From assembly GCA_026625625.1 (NCBI GenBank), contig CP113055.1, positions 684,501 to 748,500 on the forward strand: a stretch of 64,000 bases of DNA. The letters run 5' to 3'. The DNA comes from Blastomonas sp. SL216. Lineage in GTDB: Bacteria > Pseudomonadota > Alphaproteobacteria > Sphingomonadales > Sphingomonadaceae. The notes under the pieces were generated by a model. It had not been told where the DNA came from, ran no database searches, and saw only the letters and a list, made by a program, of their open reading frames with translations. The position numbers and the translations under genes were made by a program. This document shows, piece after piece, positions 8,469-17,498 of this stretch (positions within the stretch are counted from its first letter, which is position 1; each line of letters starts with the position of its first letter).

Positions 8469-8688
8469 GATCCTGTCTCCTGCTGGGCAATTGAAACCGG
8501 GCTGCATGTTGTCCCGTCTTGGGCGCAATGCAAGGGGGCACGGCCAGGGTTGGCGGAATTGGCGCCATGACGTACATAATAGCATATAAAGGAATCTTTA
8601 TATTTGCCTGAAAGAGCGAGTCTGGCTATGGGGGCGCAGTTTCCGATCGCCCCGTTGGCCAGTAGGACAGACATTCAGGAGATATAGC
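8469..8688. promoter_or_regulatory. Divergent control region of peroxiredoxin gene and ahcY
   Basis: 220 bp without a gene. The right half is AT-rich, unlike its surroundings, and holds the ATATAAAG palindrome listed separately. Promoter-like words TTGGCG (8550-8555 and 8559-8564) and TACATA (8573-8578, 17 bases after the first) lie just upstream of the palindrome. ahcY has a clear AGGAG before its GTG start. Confidence 0.45.
8584..8603. promoter_or_regulatory. Candidate SahR-type operator upstream of ahcY
   Basis: Perfect palindrome ATATAAAG-GAAT-CTTTATAT, 85 bases upstream of the ahcY start and overlapping the likely promoter. The ArsR-family regulator SahR controls ahcY and other methionine-cycle genes in many Proteobacteria through AT-rich palindromes of this general shape. 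The match is made from memory of that motif class; no sahR gene is in the window. Confidence 0.55.
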
Positions 8689-10107
8689 GTGGCCAGTGCC
8701 CCGACCCTCGACCGCAACGATTATGTGGTTGCAGACATTTCGCTCGCCGATTTCGGACACAAGGAAATCGCGATTGCGGAAACCGAAATGCCCGGCCTGA
8801 TGGCGATCCGCGAAGAATATCGCGCCGCTCAGCCGCTCAAGGGTGCCAAGATCACCGGCTCGCTGCACATGACCATCCAGACCGCCGTTCTCATCGAGAC
8901 GCTGGTGGCACTGGGCGCCGAAGTGCGCTGGGCAACCTGCAACATCTATTCGACCCAGGACCATGCCGCTGCCGCCATCGCCGCGCAGGGCATCCCCGTT
9001 TTCGCCATCAAGGGCGAGACGCTGGAAGAATATTGGGAATATGTCGATCGCATCTTCGACTGGGGCGCCGAAGAAGGCACCACCTGCAACATGATCCTCG
9101 ACGATGGCGGCGATGCCACCATGTACGCCCTGTGGGGCGCGCGCGTGGAAGCCGGTGAAGAGCTGTTCACCCCGACCAACGAGGAAGAAGAGTGCTTCGT
9201 CAAGGTTCTGAAGCGCCGTCTGGCCCAGACCCCGGGCTACCTCACCAAGACCGTGCAGAACATCAAGGGCGTTTCGGAAGAAACCACCACCGGTGTGCAC
9301 CGCCTGTATGATCTCGCCAAGAAGGGCAAGCTGCCTTTCCCCGCGATCAACGTGAACGACAGCGTCACCAAGTCGAAGTTCGACAACAAGTACGGCTGCA
9401 AGGAATCGCTGGTCGACGGCATCCGTCGCGGTACCGACGTGATGATGGCCGGCAAGGTCGCTGTCGTGTGCGGCTATGGCGATGTCGGCAAGGGTTCGGC
9501 TGCTTCGCTGCAGGGCGCCGGCGCCCGCGTGATCGTGACCGAAATCGATCCGATCTGCGCGCTGCAGGCAGCAATGGACGGCTTTGCCGTGCAGACGCTG
9601 GAAGACGTCGTGTCGACCGCTGACATCTTCGTCACCACCACCGGCAACAAGGACGTCATCACGCTCGATCACATGCGCGCGATGAAGGACATGGCGATCG
9701 TCGGCAACATCGGTCACTTCGACAACGAAATCCAGGTTGTCGCTCTCGAGAACATGAAGTGGACCGAGATCAAGCCGCAGGTCGACATGGTCGAATTCCC
9801 CGATGGCAAGCGCATCATCATGCTGTCGAAGGGTCGTCTGCTCAACCTCGGCAACGCCACCGGCCATCCCAGCTTCGTGATGTCGGCCAGCTTCACCAAC
9901 CAGGTGCTGGCGCAGATCGAACTGTTCAGCGGTGCGAACAAGTATCAGAACGACGTGTACGTGCTGCCCAAGCACCTGGACGAAAAGGTCGCCCGTCTGC
10001 ACCTCGCCAAGCTGGGCGTGAAGCTGACCGAACTGACCAAGGAACAGGCCGCCTATATTGACGTGCCGCTCGCCGGTCCGTTCAAGAAGGACGAATATCG
10101 CTACTGA
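8689..10107 (+). CDS. ahcY: S-adenosylhomocysteine hydrolase
   Basis: Splits S-adenosylhomocysteine into adenosine and homocysteine, removing the product inhibitor of all methyltransferases, including CcrM encoded in this window. The 472-aa length fits the family. It has the NAD-binding stretch [20 protein letters not shown], the conserved N-terminal [17 protein letters not shown] and the C-terminal lysine/tyrosine end KKDEYRY. It starts with GTG at 8689, supported by CAGGAGATATAGC. A strong terminator follows, so it is a single-gene unit. Confidence 0.98.
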   Translation: MASAPTLDRNDYVVADISLADFGHKEIAIAETEMPGLMAIREEYRAAQPLKGAKITGSLHMTIQTAVLIETLVALGAEVRWATCNIYSTQDHAAAAIAAQGIPVFAIKGETLEEYWEYVDRIFDWGAEEGTTCNMILDDGGDATMYALWGARVEAGEELFTPTNEEEECFVKVLKRRLAQTPGYLTKTVQNIKGVSEETTTGVHRLYDLAKKGKLPFPAINVNDSVTKSKFDNKYGCKESLVDGIRRGTDVMMAGKVAVVCGYGDVGKGSAASLQGAGARVIVTEIDPICALQAAMDGFAVQTLEDVVSTADIFVTTTGNKDVITLDHMRAMKDMAIVGNIGHFDNEIQVVALENMKWTEIKPQVDMVEFPDGKRIIMLSKGRLLNLGNATGHPSFVMSASFTNQVLAQIELFSGANKYQNDVYVLPKHLDEKVARLHLAKLGVKLTELTKEQAAYIDVPLAGPFKKDEYRY

Positions 10108-10146
10108 TTGCGCGCTCTGCCGCTGGTTCGGCAGAGGCAATCCCAA

Positions 10147-10180
10147 AGCCCGCTCCGCGTCATCGCGGGGCGGGTTTTTT
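10147..10180 (+). terminator. Rho-independent terminator of ahcY
   Basis: Eleven-base stem CCCGCTCCGCG (10149-10159) with CGCGGGGCGGG (10164-10174), one T-G wobble, loop TCAT, followed by six T. It lies 40 bases after the ahcY stop. Confidence 0.9.
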
Positions 10181-10376
10181 GTTGCGTGCGGCAAGGGTTG
10201 CGAACGCGGATTTTGCTTGCCCTGCTGACAGGCGCGGAGCGACCGTCGCGCCCATAGCGGCCCCATCCATGCGTGGGGCTTTCTGGCACCGGTTGCAGTT
10301 CATCGTTTTGCCATTGCGCTTGCGCCCGTGGCGGCTAGCCTTGTCGTATACGAACAAGATTCTGGGGACCATCATC

Positions 10377-13300
10377 ATGAAAGCACTGCGTTTTTCCGCC
10401 GCCCTTGCGGCGCTTGCCATCGCCATGCCCGCGCTGGCGCAGGAAAAGCCCGCTAGCTGGGACGTCAACGCGCCGCCGATGAAGACGCGGACCATCCCGA
10501 TCAAGGTGGACGAGGGCACCTGGATGAACCTCGACGTCAGTCCCGATGGCAGCCGCATCGTCTTCGATCTGCTCGGTGACATCTACACCATGCCCATCGC
10601 GGGCGGCGCGGCTACGCGGATCGCCGAGGGCCTGGCCTATGAACAGCACCCGCGCTTTTCGCCCGATGGCAAGCGCATTGCCTTCACCTCGGATCGCGGC
10701 GGCGGCGACAACATCTGGATCATGAACGCCGACGGTTCCGACAAGCGCCAGCTGACCAAGGAAAGCTTCCGGTTGCTCAACAACCCCAGCTGGAGCCCCG
10801 ACGGCCAGTATATCGTCGCGCGCAAGCATTTCACCACCGGGCGTTCGCTCGGCACCGGGGAGCTGTGGCTGTACCATGTCAGCGGCGGCAACGGCGTGCC
10901 GCTGGTCAAGCGGCCGAGCGAAGCGCACCAGAAGGAGCTGGGCGAGCCGATCTTCGCGCCCGATGGCAAGGGCATTTTCTACAGCAAGGATACAACGCCG
11001 GGTCCGATCTTCGAATATGCGCAGGACAGCAACGGCCAGCTGTTCGTGATCGACCGCTATGACATGGCGACCGGCAAGGTCGAGCGCGTCACCGGCGGCC
11101 CTGGCGGCGCGGCGCGACCCCAGCCTTCGCCCGATGGCCGCTATCTTGCCTTTGTCCGGCGCGAGCGGGCCAGGACCAAGCTCTATGTCCGCGACATGCT
11201 GAATGGCGAGGAGCGCAAGATCTACGACGATATGGACCGCGACGTGCAGGAAACCTGGGCGGTGCACGGCGTCTATCCGAACATGGGATGGACACCCGAC
11301 AGCAAGCGCCTGATCTTCTGGGCGGGCGGCAAGATCCGGGCGATCGACATGGCGAGCGGCGCGCAAAGCGTCATCCCGTTCAGCGTCAACGACACGCGCA
11401 GCATCATCGACCCCATCCGCCCGCAAAAGCCGGTTGCGCCCGATACCGTGGCGGTCACCATGCCGCGCTTTGCCAGCGTCTCGCCCGATGGCAGCCGGAT
11501 GGTGTTCGAGGCGCTCGGCAAGCTGCACCAGCAGCCCGCAGGCGGCGGTGCAGCACAGCCGCTGGTCAGCAACGGTGGCACCGATTTCGAGCTGTTCCCC
11601 GCCTTTTCGCGCGATGGCAGCCAGATCGTCTATGTCAGCTGGGATGATGAACGGCTGGGCGAGCTGCGCATTGTCGGTGCAGGCGGCGGCGAAGCCCGCA
11701 CGATCAGCCGCACCCCAGGCCATTATCGCCGCCCGCAATTCTCGCCTGATGGCCGTTTTGTCGTTTACGAGGCGGGCAGCGGCGGCGGGCTGACGTCGGA
11801 TGCCTGGGGTGTGCAGCCGGGCGTCTATCTGCTCGATATCGCCAGCGGTCAGACCCGGCGGATCACCCAGGATGGCGGCGAACCGCATTTCGGCGCGAGC
11901 GGCGACCGGGTCTATTTCAGCAAATATGCAGGCGGCAAGCTGGCACTGGTCAGCACCGATCTGAACGGTGAGGCCGAGCGTACCCATGCCAGCGGCGATC
12001 TGGTCAGCGGCTATGCGCTCTCGCCCGATGGCAAGATGCTCGCCTTCCGCCAGAATTATGCTGCATTCGTCATGCCCTTCATGGCCGGCGCGGTCGATCT
12101 TGGTGCGGGCAGGGGCGGCGGCGCGCTTCCCGCGGTCCAGGTGAGCCAAGGCGGCGCGACCTTCCTGCAATGGTCGCATAATGGCGCTCAGCTCAACTGG
12201 TCGCTGGGCCCGGTGGTCTATTCCGCCAATGCCGCGAGCGCGATTGCCAGCGGACCCGTCGCCAAGACCGATGCGAAATTCGCATCGCCAAAGACCGGCG
12301 TGGCGATCAATGTCACCGCACCTGCCGACAAGCCTTCCGGCACCGTCGCCTTGACCAATGCGCGCATCGTCACCATGGCCGATGACACGGGCGGCATCAT
12401 TGATCGCGGCACCGTGCTGGTGCGCGACAACCGCATCGTTGCCGTCGGCGCGAATGTCGCCGTTCCTGCGGGCGCACAGACGGTCGATGTCGCGGGCAAA
12501 ACGATCATCCCAGGTCTGGTCGACGCGCATGCGCACGGACCGCAGGGGCAGGACGATCTGGTGCCGCAGCAGAACTGGAGCGCGGTCGCGCATCTGGCGA
12601 TGGGCGTGACCACCATCCACGATCCCAGCAACAGTGCCGCCGAAATCTTCCCCGCTGCCAGCTATCAGCGGGTCGGCAAATATCTCGCCCCGCGCATCTT
12701 CTCGACCGGAGAGGTAGTCTATGGTGCCAAGGCGGCGGGCATCTTTGCCGAGATCGACAGCCTCGCCGATGCGCGTGCGCACACCACGCGGCTGAAGATG
12801 CAGGGCGCGCACAGTGTCAAGAACTACAACCAGCCACGCCGCGAGCAGCGCCAGCAGGTCGTCGCGGCAGCTCAGGCCGATGGTCTGGCCAGCGTGGCAG
12901 AAGGCGGATCGCTGTTCGGGCAGGACATCACGATCATCGCCGATGGCAACACGACGCTGGAGCATAACATCCCGCAGGAACGGCTGTACGAGGATGTCCG
13001 CAGCTTCTTCGCGCAGAGCAAGGTCGGCTATACGCCCACTCTGGTGGTCACCTTTGGCGGCATGGGCGCGGATCCCTATTGGCGGTCGCACACCGATATC
13101 TGGCAGCACCCGATCCTCAGCAAGCACGTACCCCGCCGCAAGCTGGAAGCGACCAGCGTGCGGCGCGAGATCGGGCCCGAAGAGGATTATGCCGATACCG
13201 CCTCTGCGCGCGAGGCAGCAGCGCTTGCCAAGCGCGGGGTGCCGGTGGGCATCGGTGCGCACGGCCAGGAAGAGGGACTCGCCTCGCACTGGGAGCTTTG

Positions 13301-13574
13301 GAGCTTCGTCAAGGGCGGCATGACGCCATTGGAGGCGCTGCGCACCGCGACGATCTGCGGCGCGCGCTCGCTGGGCTTTGACAAGGATATCGGGTCGATC
13401 GAACCGGGCAAGCTGGCCGACATGGTCATCATCAATGGCGATCCGGTCGCCGATATCCGCCAGTCCGACAGGATCACCCATGTCATGCTGAACGGGCGGC
13501 TGTACGAAGTGCCGACGATGAACGAGACACTGACCGGCAATGCCAGGCTGCGCAAATGGTATTGGGAGAAGTGA
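10377..13574 (+). CDS. Exported TolB-like beta-propeller/amidohydrolase fusion protein
   Basis: A 1065-aa periplasmic protein. The start at 10377 gives a clean signal peptide (MKALRFSAALAALAIAMPALA, cleavage before QEKP) and GGGGACC upstream; the frame open to 10179 is spurious. Residues 40-640 are WD40-like/TolB propeller repeats, seen as recurrent FSPDGKRIAFTS-type motifs. Residues 650-1060 form an amidohydrolase with the metal-binding HxH (GLVDAHAHG, His718 and His720) and the usual end GKLADMVIINGDP. Such fusions probably hydrolyse amide or peptide-like substrates outside the cytoplasm; the substrate is unknown. It stands alone after the ahcY terminator. Confidence 0.92.
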   Translation: MKALRFSAALAALAIAMPALAQEKPASWDVNAPPMKTRTIPIKVDEGTWMNLDVSPDGSRIVFDLLGDIYTMPIAGGAATRIAEGLAYEQHPRFSPDGKRIAFTSDRGGGDNIWIMNADGSDKRQLTKESFRLLNNPSWSPDGQYIVARKHFTTGRSLGTGELWLYHVSGGNGVPLVKRPSEAHQKELGEPIFAPDGKGIFYSKDTTPGPIFEYAQDSNGQLFVIDRYDMATGKVERVTGGPGGAARPQPSPDGRYLAFVRRERARTKLYVRDMLNGEERKIYDDMDRDVQETWAVHGVYPNMGWTPDSKRLIFWAGGKIRAIDMASGAQSVIPFSVNDTRSIIDPIRPQKPVAPDTVAVTMPRFASVSPDGSRMVFEALGKLHQQPAGGGAAQPLVSNGGTDFELFPAFSRDGSQIVYVSWDDERLGELRIVGAGGGEARTISRTPGHYRRPQFSPDGRFVVYEAGSGGGLTSDAWGVQPGVYLLDIASGQTRRITQDGGEPHFGASGDRVYFSKYAGGKLALVSTDLNGEAERTHASGDLVSGYALSPDGKMLAFRQNYAAFVMPFMAGAVDLGAGRGGGALPAVQVSQGGATFLQWSHNGAQLNWSLGPVVYSANAASAIASGPVAKTDAKFASPKTGVAINVTAPADKPSGTVALTNARIVTMADDTGGIIDRGTVLVRDNRIVAVGANVAVPAGAQTVDVAGKTIIPGLVDAHAHGPQGQDDLVPQQNWSAVAHLAMGVTTIHDPSNSAAEIFPAASYQRVGKYLAPRIFSTGEVVYGAKAAGIFAEIDSLADARAHTTRLKMQGAHSVKNYNQPRREQRQQVVAAAQADGLASVAEGGSLFGQDITIIADGNTTLEHNIPQERLYEDVRSFFAQSKVGYTPTLVVTFGGMGADPYWRSHTDIWQHPILSKHVPRRKLEATSVRREIGPEEDYADTASAREAAALAKRGVPVGIGAHGQEEGLASHWELWSFVKGGMTPLEALRTATICGARSLGFDKDIGSIEPGKLADMVIINGDPVADIRQSDRITHVMLNGRLYEVPTMNETLTGNARLRKWYWEK

Positions 13575-13708
13575 CGGGCAGAAATTCTCCCCCGGCGGGC
13601 TGGGGGAGGATTTTCTCCACACCCCGTTTTGCTCCACCCCCATATTGCGCTACGGCCAATGATGATGACGCGGACGCCTTTTTTCATCCCTGAACCCATG
13701 AGTCGCCC

Positions 13709-16057
13709 ATGCTGGTAAGCAATGGCGGGCTGTTCCTGATCGCCATCGTCCTGGCCGTGTGGACCGGTGCGGCCATCTGGGCGCTGGTGACCGGCCTGCA
13801 GATGCGCCGGGGTGCGGGTACCGCGCGCCGGCAGTTGCGGCGCCTGACCCGGCTGATCGATTCCGGCCCGGCTATCCCGCTGATCGTGCGATCCGACTCG
13901 CGGATCGAGGGGCCCGAGCGCGTGGCGCGCTGGCTGGGGCTGGAAAAGCTGCCCCCCTATCTTGCCGAGCTGTCGCAGGAAGGACGCGGGCTGACGCGCG
14001 AAGTGCTCGATCTGCTGGGGCAGAAGATCACTACCGCGCAGAAAAGCGGTGCACCGTTCGAAATGGCCGTCGCCGCCGCAGGGTCGAACCGCCGGTTGCG
14101 GATCGAGGGCAGGCTTGCCGACCCGCAGACCATCGCGCCCGGCGCGGTGCTGCTGTGGTTCTATGATGCGACCGAGAGCGAAACCCGCATGGCGGCGCTG
14201 GCCGAAGCGGAAGCCGAGACGCGGCGTGCATTCGATGCGCTGTCCGGCCTGATCGAGGCTGCGCCCATCCCGATGTGGTTCCGGCGCGAGGACCTGTCGC
14301 TGCTGCTGGTCAACAGCGCCTATGTCGAGGCGGTCGGCGGCAGCAGCGCTGGAGAGGTGGTGCAGGCCGGTCAGGAACTGGTCGAGACCGTCGACGGCCT
14401 CACACCGCTGGCGGTTGCCGCGCGTGCGCTGGAGGTCAATGCTCCGTCGCGGCGCACCGTCACCACCACGATTGCAGGCACCCGCCGGGCGATGGAGATT
14501 GTCGATCTGCCTATCAGGGGCCGCGGCATTGCCGGCTATGCGATCGATGTGCACGACCTGATCCTGGCGCGCCAGGCGACCGAACGTTTCCGCGATGCGC
14601 AGCGCGACATGCTGGACAATCTCTCGGCGGGCGTCGCGCAGTTCGATGCCCAGCGCCGCCTGATCTTCGTCAACCAGCCCTTTGTCCGCATGTTCCAACT
14701 GAAGCCGCAATGGTTGCAGGACGGGCTGGAGTTCGAGCGGCTGATCGACCGGATGCGTGAGGCTGGCCGCGTGCCGCAGGTGCGTGACTTCCCCGCCTGG
14801 CGCGACGAGAAGCGCGAATGGTTCCAGTCTGCAGCCCCGGTCGAGGACAGCTGGCTGATCGCCGATGGCACGCATCTGCGCGCTATTGCCCAGCCCACCC
14901 CGGACAATGGCCTGTTGCTAATCTTCGAGGATCGCACCGAGCAGGTGCAGCTGGCGAGCGCCCGCGACACGCTGCTGCGCGTGCGGACCGCGACCTTCAA
15001 CAACCTGTATGAAGCGCTCGCGGTCTTCACCTCGGATGGCCGCCTGCATCTGTGGAACACCCGTTTCGGCGCGGTTTGGGAGGTCGACGAGGCCGAACTC
15101 GCCAAGCATCCGCGTGCCGACGAGCTGCTCAAGGCCATCGCGCCGCAGCTCAAGCGGCCTGCCCAGATCTCCGCGCTGCGCGAGGTGATCCGCTCGGCCA
15201 CGCTCGATCGCACCCAGCGCGCTGGGCAGCTGGTGATGAAGGATGGACGGGTGTTCGATTTCGTCGGCATTCCGCTGCCCGATTCGAGCGCGTTGTTCAC
15301 GATGATCGACGTGTCCGACGCCAAGCGAATGGAGGACGCCCTTCGTGAGCGCAACGAGGCGCTGGTCGAAGCCGATGCGATCAAGACCAAGTTCCTCGCG
15401 AACATGAGCTATGAATTCCGCACGCCGCTGACCTCGATCGGCGGCTTTGCCGAGCTGCTGGCAAGCGGTGTGGCAGGTCCGCTGTCCGAACAGGGTCAGG
15501 ATTATGCCAAGGCGATCATCGACTCAGTAGAGCGGCTGTCGGCGCAGATCAACATGGTGCTTGACCTCAGCCAGAGCCAGGCCGGCACGCTGCCGCTCAA
15601 GCGCGAGCCGACCGACATCGGTGCATTGCTGGTCGATGTTGCCAAGGGCGTGGCCGGGCTGGCTGGCGGGCGGAACATTGCGCTCGAACTCGACGTCAAT
15701 GGCGGCCCTGGCATGGCCGAGGTCGATCGCGCGCGCTTTGGCCAGGCGATCACGGCGGTGGTCGACAATGCATTGCGCTACACGCAGGAGGGCGGCCGCG
15801 TGCTGCTGCTGGGGGATCGTTTCCGTGGCAAGCTGCGCATCGTGGTGTCGGACAACGGCCCCGGGCTCGATGCCCGTGCGCAGGCGCGTGCGCTCGATGG
15901 CGTGCTCCAGGCCGACGAAGCCGGCGGCAAGCCGCTGACCAAGCGTTCGGGCCTGGGCCTGCCGCTCGCCAAGAACCTGATCGAGGCGCATGGCGGACGG
16001 ATGGAGCTGGTCAGCGAACCCGGCGCGGGCACCATCGTCACGATCCTGATGCCGTGA
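13709..16057 (+). CDS. divL: DivL-type cell-cycle pseudo-histidine kinase with Tyr in the H box
   Basis: A 782-aa membrane protein with one N-terminal transmembrane helix (about residues 6-30), several PAS-like domains (about 60-530), a dimerisation domain and an ATPase domain. The phospho-acceptor motif reads FLANMSYEFRTPLTSI: Tyr568 (TAT, 15410-15412) replaces the histidine. This is the hallmark of Caulobacter DivL, which binds phospho-DivK and controls CckA and hence CtrA. The ATPase boxes are present (VVDNALRYT with Asn687, SDNGPGLD, SGLGLPLAK). Gene order with tsaE, amgK and murU supports the assignment. It overlaps tsaE by one base. Confidence 0.88.
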   Translation: MLVSNGGLFLIAIVLAVWTGAAIWALVTGLQMRRGAGTARRQLRRLTRLIDSGPAIPLIVRSDSRIEGPERVARWLGLEKLPPYLAELSQEGRGLTREVLDLLGQKITTAQKSGAPFEMAVAAAGSNRRLRIEGRLADPQTIAPGAVLLWFYDATESETRMAALAEAEAETRRAFDALSGLIEAAPIPMWFRREDLSLLLVNSAYVEAVGGSSAGEVVQAGQELVETVDGLTPLAVAARALEVNAPSRRTVTTTIAGTRRAMEIVDLPIRGRGIAGYAIDVHDLILARQATERFRDAQRDMLDNLSAGVAQFDAQRRLIFVNQPFVRMFQLKPQWLQDGLEFERLIDRMREAGRVPQVRDFPAWRDEKREWFQSAAPVEDSWLIADGTHLRAIAQPTPDNGLLLIFEDRTEQVQLASARDTLLRVRTATFNNLYEALAVFTSDGRLHLWNTRFGAVWEVDEAELAKHPRADELLKAIAPQLKRPAQISALREVIRSATLDRTQRAGQLVMKDGRVFDFVGIPLPDSSALFTMIDVSDAKRMEDALRERNEALVEADAIKTKFLANMSYEFRTPLTSIGGFAELLASGVAGPLSEQGQDYAKAIIDSVERLSAQINMVLDLSQSQAGTLPLKREPTDIGALLVDVAKGVAGLAGGRNIALELDVNGGPGMAEVDRARFGQAITAVVDNALRYTQEGGRVLLLGDRFRGKLRIVVSDNGPGLDARAQARALDGVLQADEAGGKPLTKRSGLGLPLAKNLIEAHGGRMELVSEPGAGTIVTILMP

Positions 16058-16515
16058 TGCTGACGCTGTCTTCGCTGGACGCCATGCAGCGCCTGGGCGT
16101 GTTGCTCGCCGAAAAGGCACGGCCTGGCGATACCATCGCGCTGTCGGGCGATCTTGGCGCGGGCAAGTCGACGCTGGCGCGCGCCATTCTGGGCGCGCTC
16201 GGCTTTGCGGGTGAGGTGCCCAGCCCGACCTTCGCGCTGATCCTTCCTTACGACCCGCCCGAGGTTCGGATCCCGGTCATTCATGCCGATTTCTACCGGC
16301 TGGATGGAGCGATGGAGCTCGACGAGCTGGGGCTTGATGCCGGTGATCCAGCGCTGCTGATCGCCGAATGGCCCGAGCGTATTGGTGGGTTGGCGGGTCC
16401 CGATACGCTGCAATTGCGGATCGAGGGGAGCGATGCTAGCGAGCGCCGGATTATGGCGGCGCCCGGCACGAACTGGCAGGCGCGCTGGCGGCAGATTGCA
16501 GGTGAATGGTGTTGA
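16057..16515 (+). CDS. tsaE: tRNA threonylcarbamoyladenosine biosynthesis ATPase TsaE
   Basis: A 152-aa P-loop protein needed with TsaB/C/D for the t6A37 modification of tRNAs that read ANN codons. Walker A is GDLGAGKST (residues 31-39), followed by SPTFALIL and the conserved HADFYRLDG and LLIAEWPERI segments. ATG 16057 shares its A with the divL stop (TGATG). The in-frame GTG one codon earlier is the alternative. Its end overlaps the next gene by 10 bases. Confidence 0.96.
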   Translation: MLTLSSLDAMQRLGVLLAEKARPGDTIALSGDLGAGKSTLARAILGALGFAGEVPSPTFALILPYDPPEVRIPVIHADFYRLDGAMELDELGLDAGDPALLIAEWPERIGGLAGPDTLQLRIEGSDASERRIMAAPGTNWQARWRQIAGEWC

Positions 16516-17498
16516 GCGAGCGTGAACAGGTTATCCGTGACTTTGCCGATGCGCATGGCTGGTCGGCGGCAGACATTGAGCCTATCCTCGGCGATGCCTC
16601 GTTCCGGCGCTATTTCCGGGTCGTGGAGCCCAGCCGTGGCGCGATCCTGATGGACGCGCCGCCGCCCGAGGAGGATCCGAAGCCGTTCATTGATGTCGCG
16701 CGCTATCTGACCGCGCAGGGCCTGCGCGCGCCCGATATATTCGCCGCCGATGCCGAGGCCGGGCTGGTGCTGCTCGAGGATTTTGGCGATGCGCGGATGC
16801 GCGAGACGGTCGATGCAGGCGATGCCGAAGCCGAGCGCGCAATCTATCGCACGGCCATCGAAACGCTGGTCGAGCTCCACCAACGTCCGCCCGCCGATGT
16901 TCCGGCTTATGATCGCGCGGTCTACCAGCGCGAGGCGGGATTGCTCACCGAATGGTATTGCCCCGCGCGCGGGCTCGAGGTGGATGCCGATGGCTATGCT
17001 GCTGCCTGGAACGCCGTTCTTGACGGCATGGACCCGGCTGCGCCCCAGGTTACCGTTCTGCGCGACTATCATTCGGAAAACATCATGCTGCCGCCGGATG
17101 GTTCGCAGGGACTGATCGATTTCCAGGACGCGCTGATCGGCGATCCGGCCTATGATCTGGTCTCGCTGCTCCAGGACGCGCGGCGCGATGTGTCCGAGGC
17201 GCTGGAGGCCGAGATGCTGGCGCATTATCGCGATCTGGCGCGTCCGGATTACGATTTCGACACCGCCTATCATGTGCTTGGCGCGCAACGGAATGCGAAG
17301 ATCGTCGGCATCTTCGTGCGGCTGTGGAAGCGCGACGGCAAGCCGCGCTATCCCACGATGATCCCGCGTGTCTGGGCGGCGATGGAGCGCGATCTCAGGC
17401 ACCCCGCGCTGGCTCCGGTCGCGCGCTGGTTCGATGCGCATATCCCTGCCGAGCTGCGCGATCCTGCAGGAACGCTGGGCGGAAAGTTCGCCCTGTGA
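16506..17498 (+). CDS. amgK: N-acetylmuramate/N-acetylglucosamine 1-kinase AmgK (APH-fold)
   Basis: A 330-aa aminoglycoside-phosphotransferase-fold kinase. The catalytic loop is LRDYHSENIML (about residue 186) and the metal-binding Asp lies in LIDFQDALIGDPAYDL (about 203). The next, overlapping gene encodes a sugar-1-phosphate nucleotidyltransferase, the pairing of AmgK with MurU. In Pseudomonas and Caulobacter these convert recovered MurNAc to MurNAc-1-P and then UDP-MurNAc, bypassing MurA, the fosfomycin target. The assignment rests on fold plus gene pairing; a generic phosphotransferase remains possible. Confidence 0.85.
   Translation: MVLSEREQVIRDFADAHGWSAADIEPILGDASFRRYFRVVEPSRGAILMDAPPPEEDPKPFIDVARYLTAQGLRAPDIFAADAEAGLVLLEDFGDARMRETVDAGDAEAERAIYRTAIETLVELHQRPPADVPAYDRAVYQREAGLLTEWYCPARGLEVDADGYAAAWNAVLDGMDPAAPQVTVLRDYHSENIMLPPDGSQGLIDFQDALIGDPAYDLVSLLQDARRDVSEALEAEMLAHYRDLARPDYDFDTAYHVLGAQRNAKIVGIFVRLWKRDGKPRYPTMIPRVWAAMERDLRHPALAPVARWFDAHIPAELRDPAGTLGGKFAL

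Noticed and set aside
8600-8688. SAH or SAM riboswitch before ahcY
   Set aside because: I could not find the conserved stems of an SAH or SAM-II/SAM-V aptamer in the short leader; the palindrome looks like a protein-binding DNA site instead.
8626-10266. 546-codon minus-strand frame opposite ahcY
   Set aside because: Antisense to a highly conserved gene; His/Gln/Asp-rich composition and no motif.
10335-13643. Open frame of 1102 codons on the minus strand opposite the amidohydrolase gene
   Set aside because: Shadow of the propeller-amidohydrolase on the other strand; no recognisable motifs and an amino-acid make-up typical of antisense frames.
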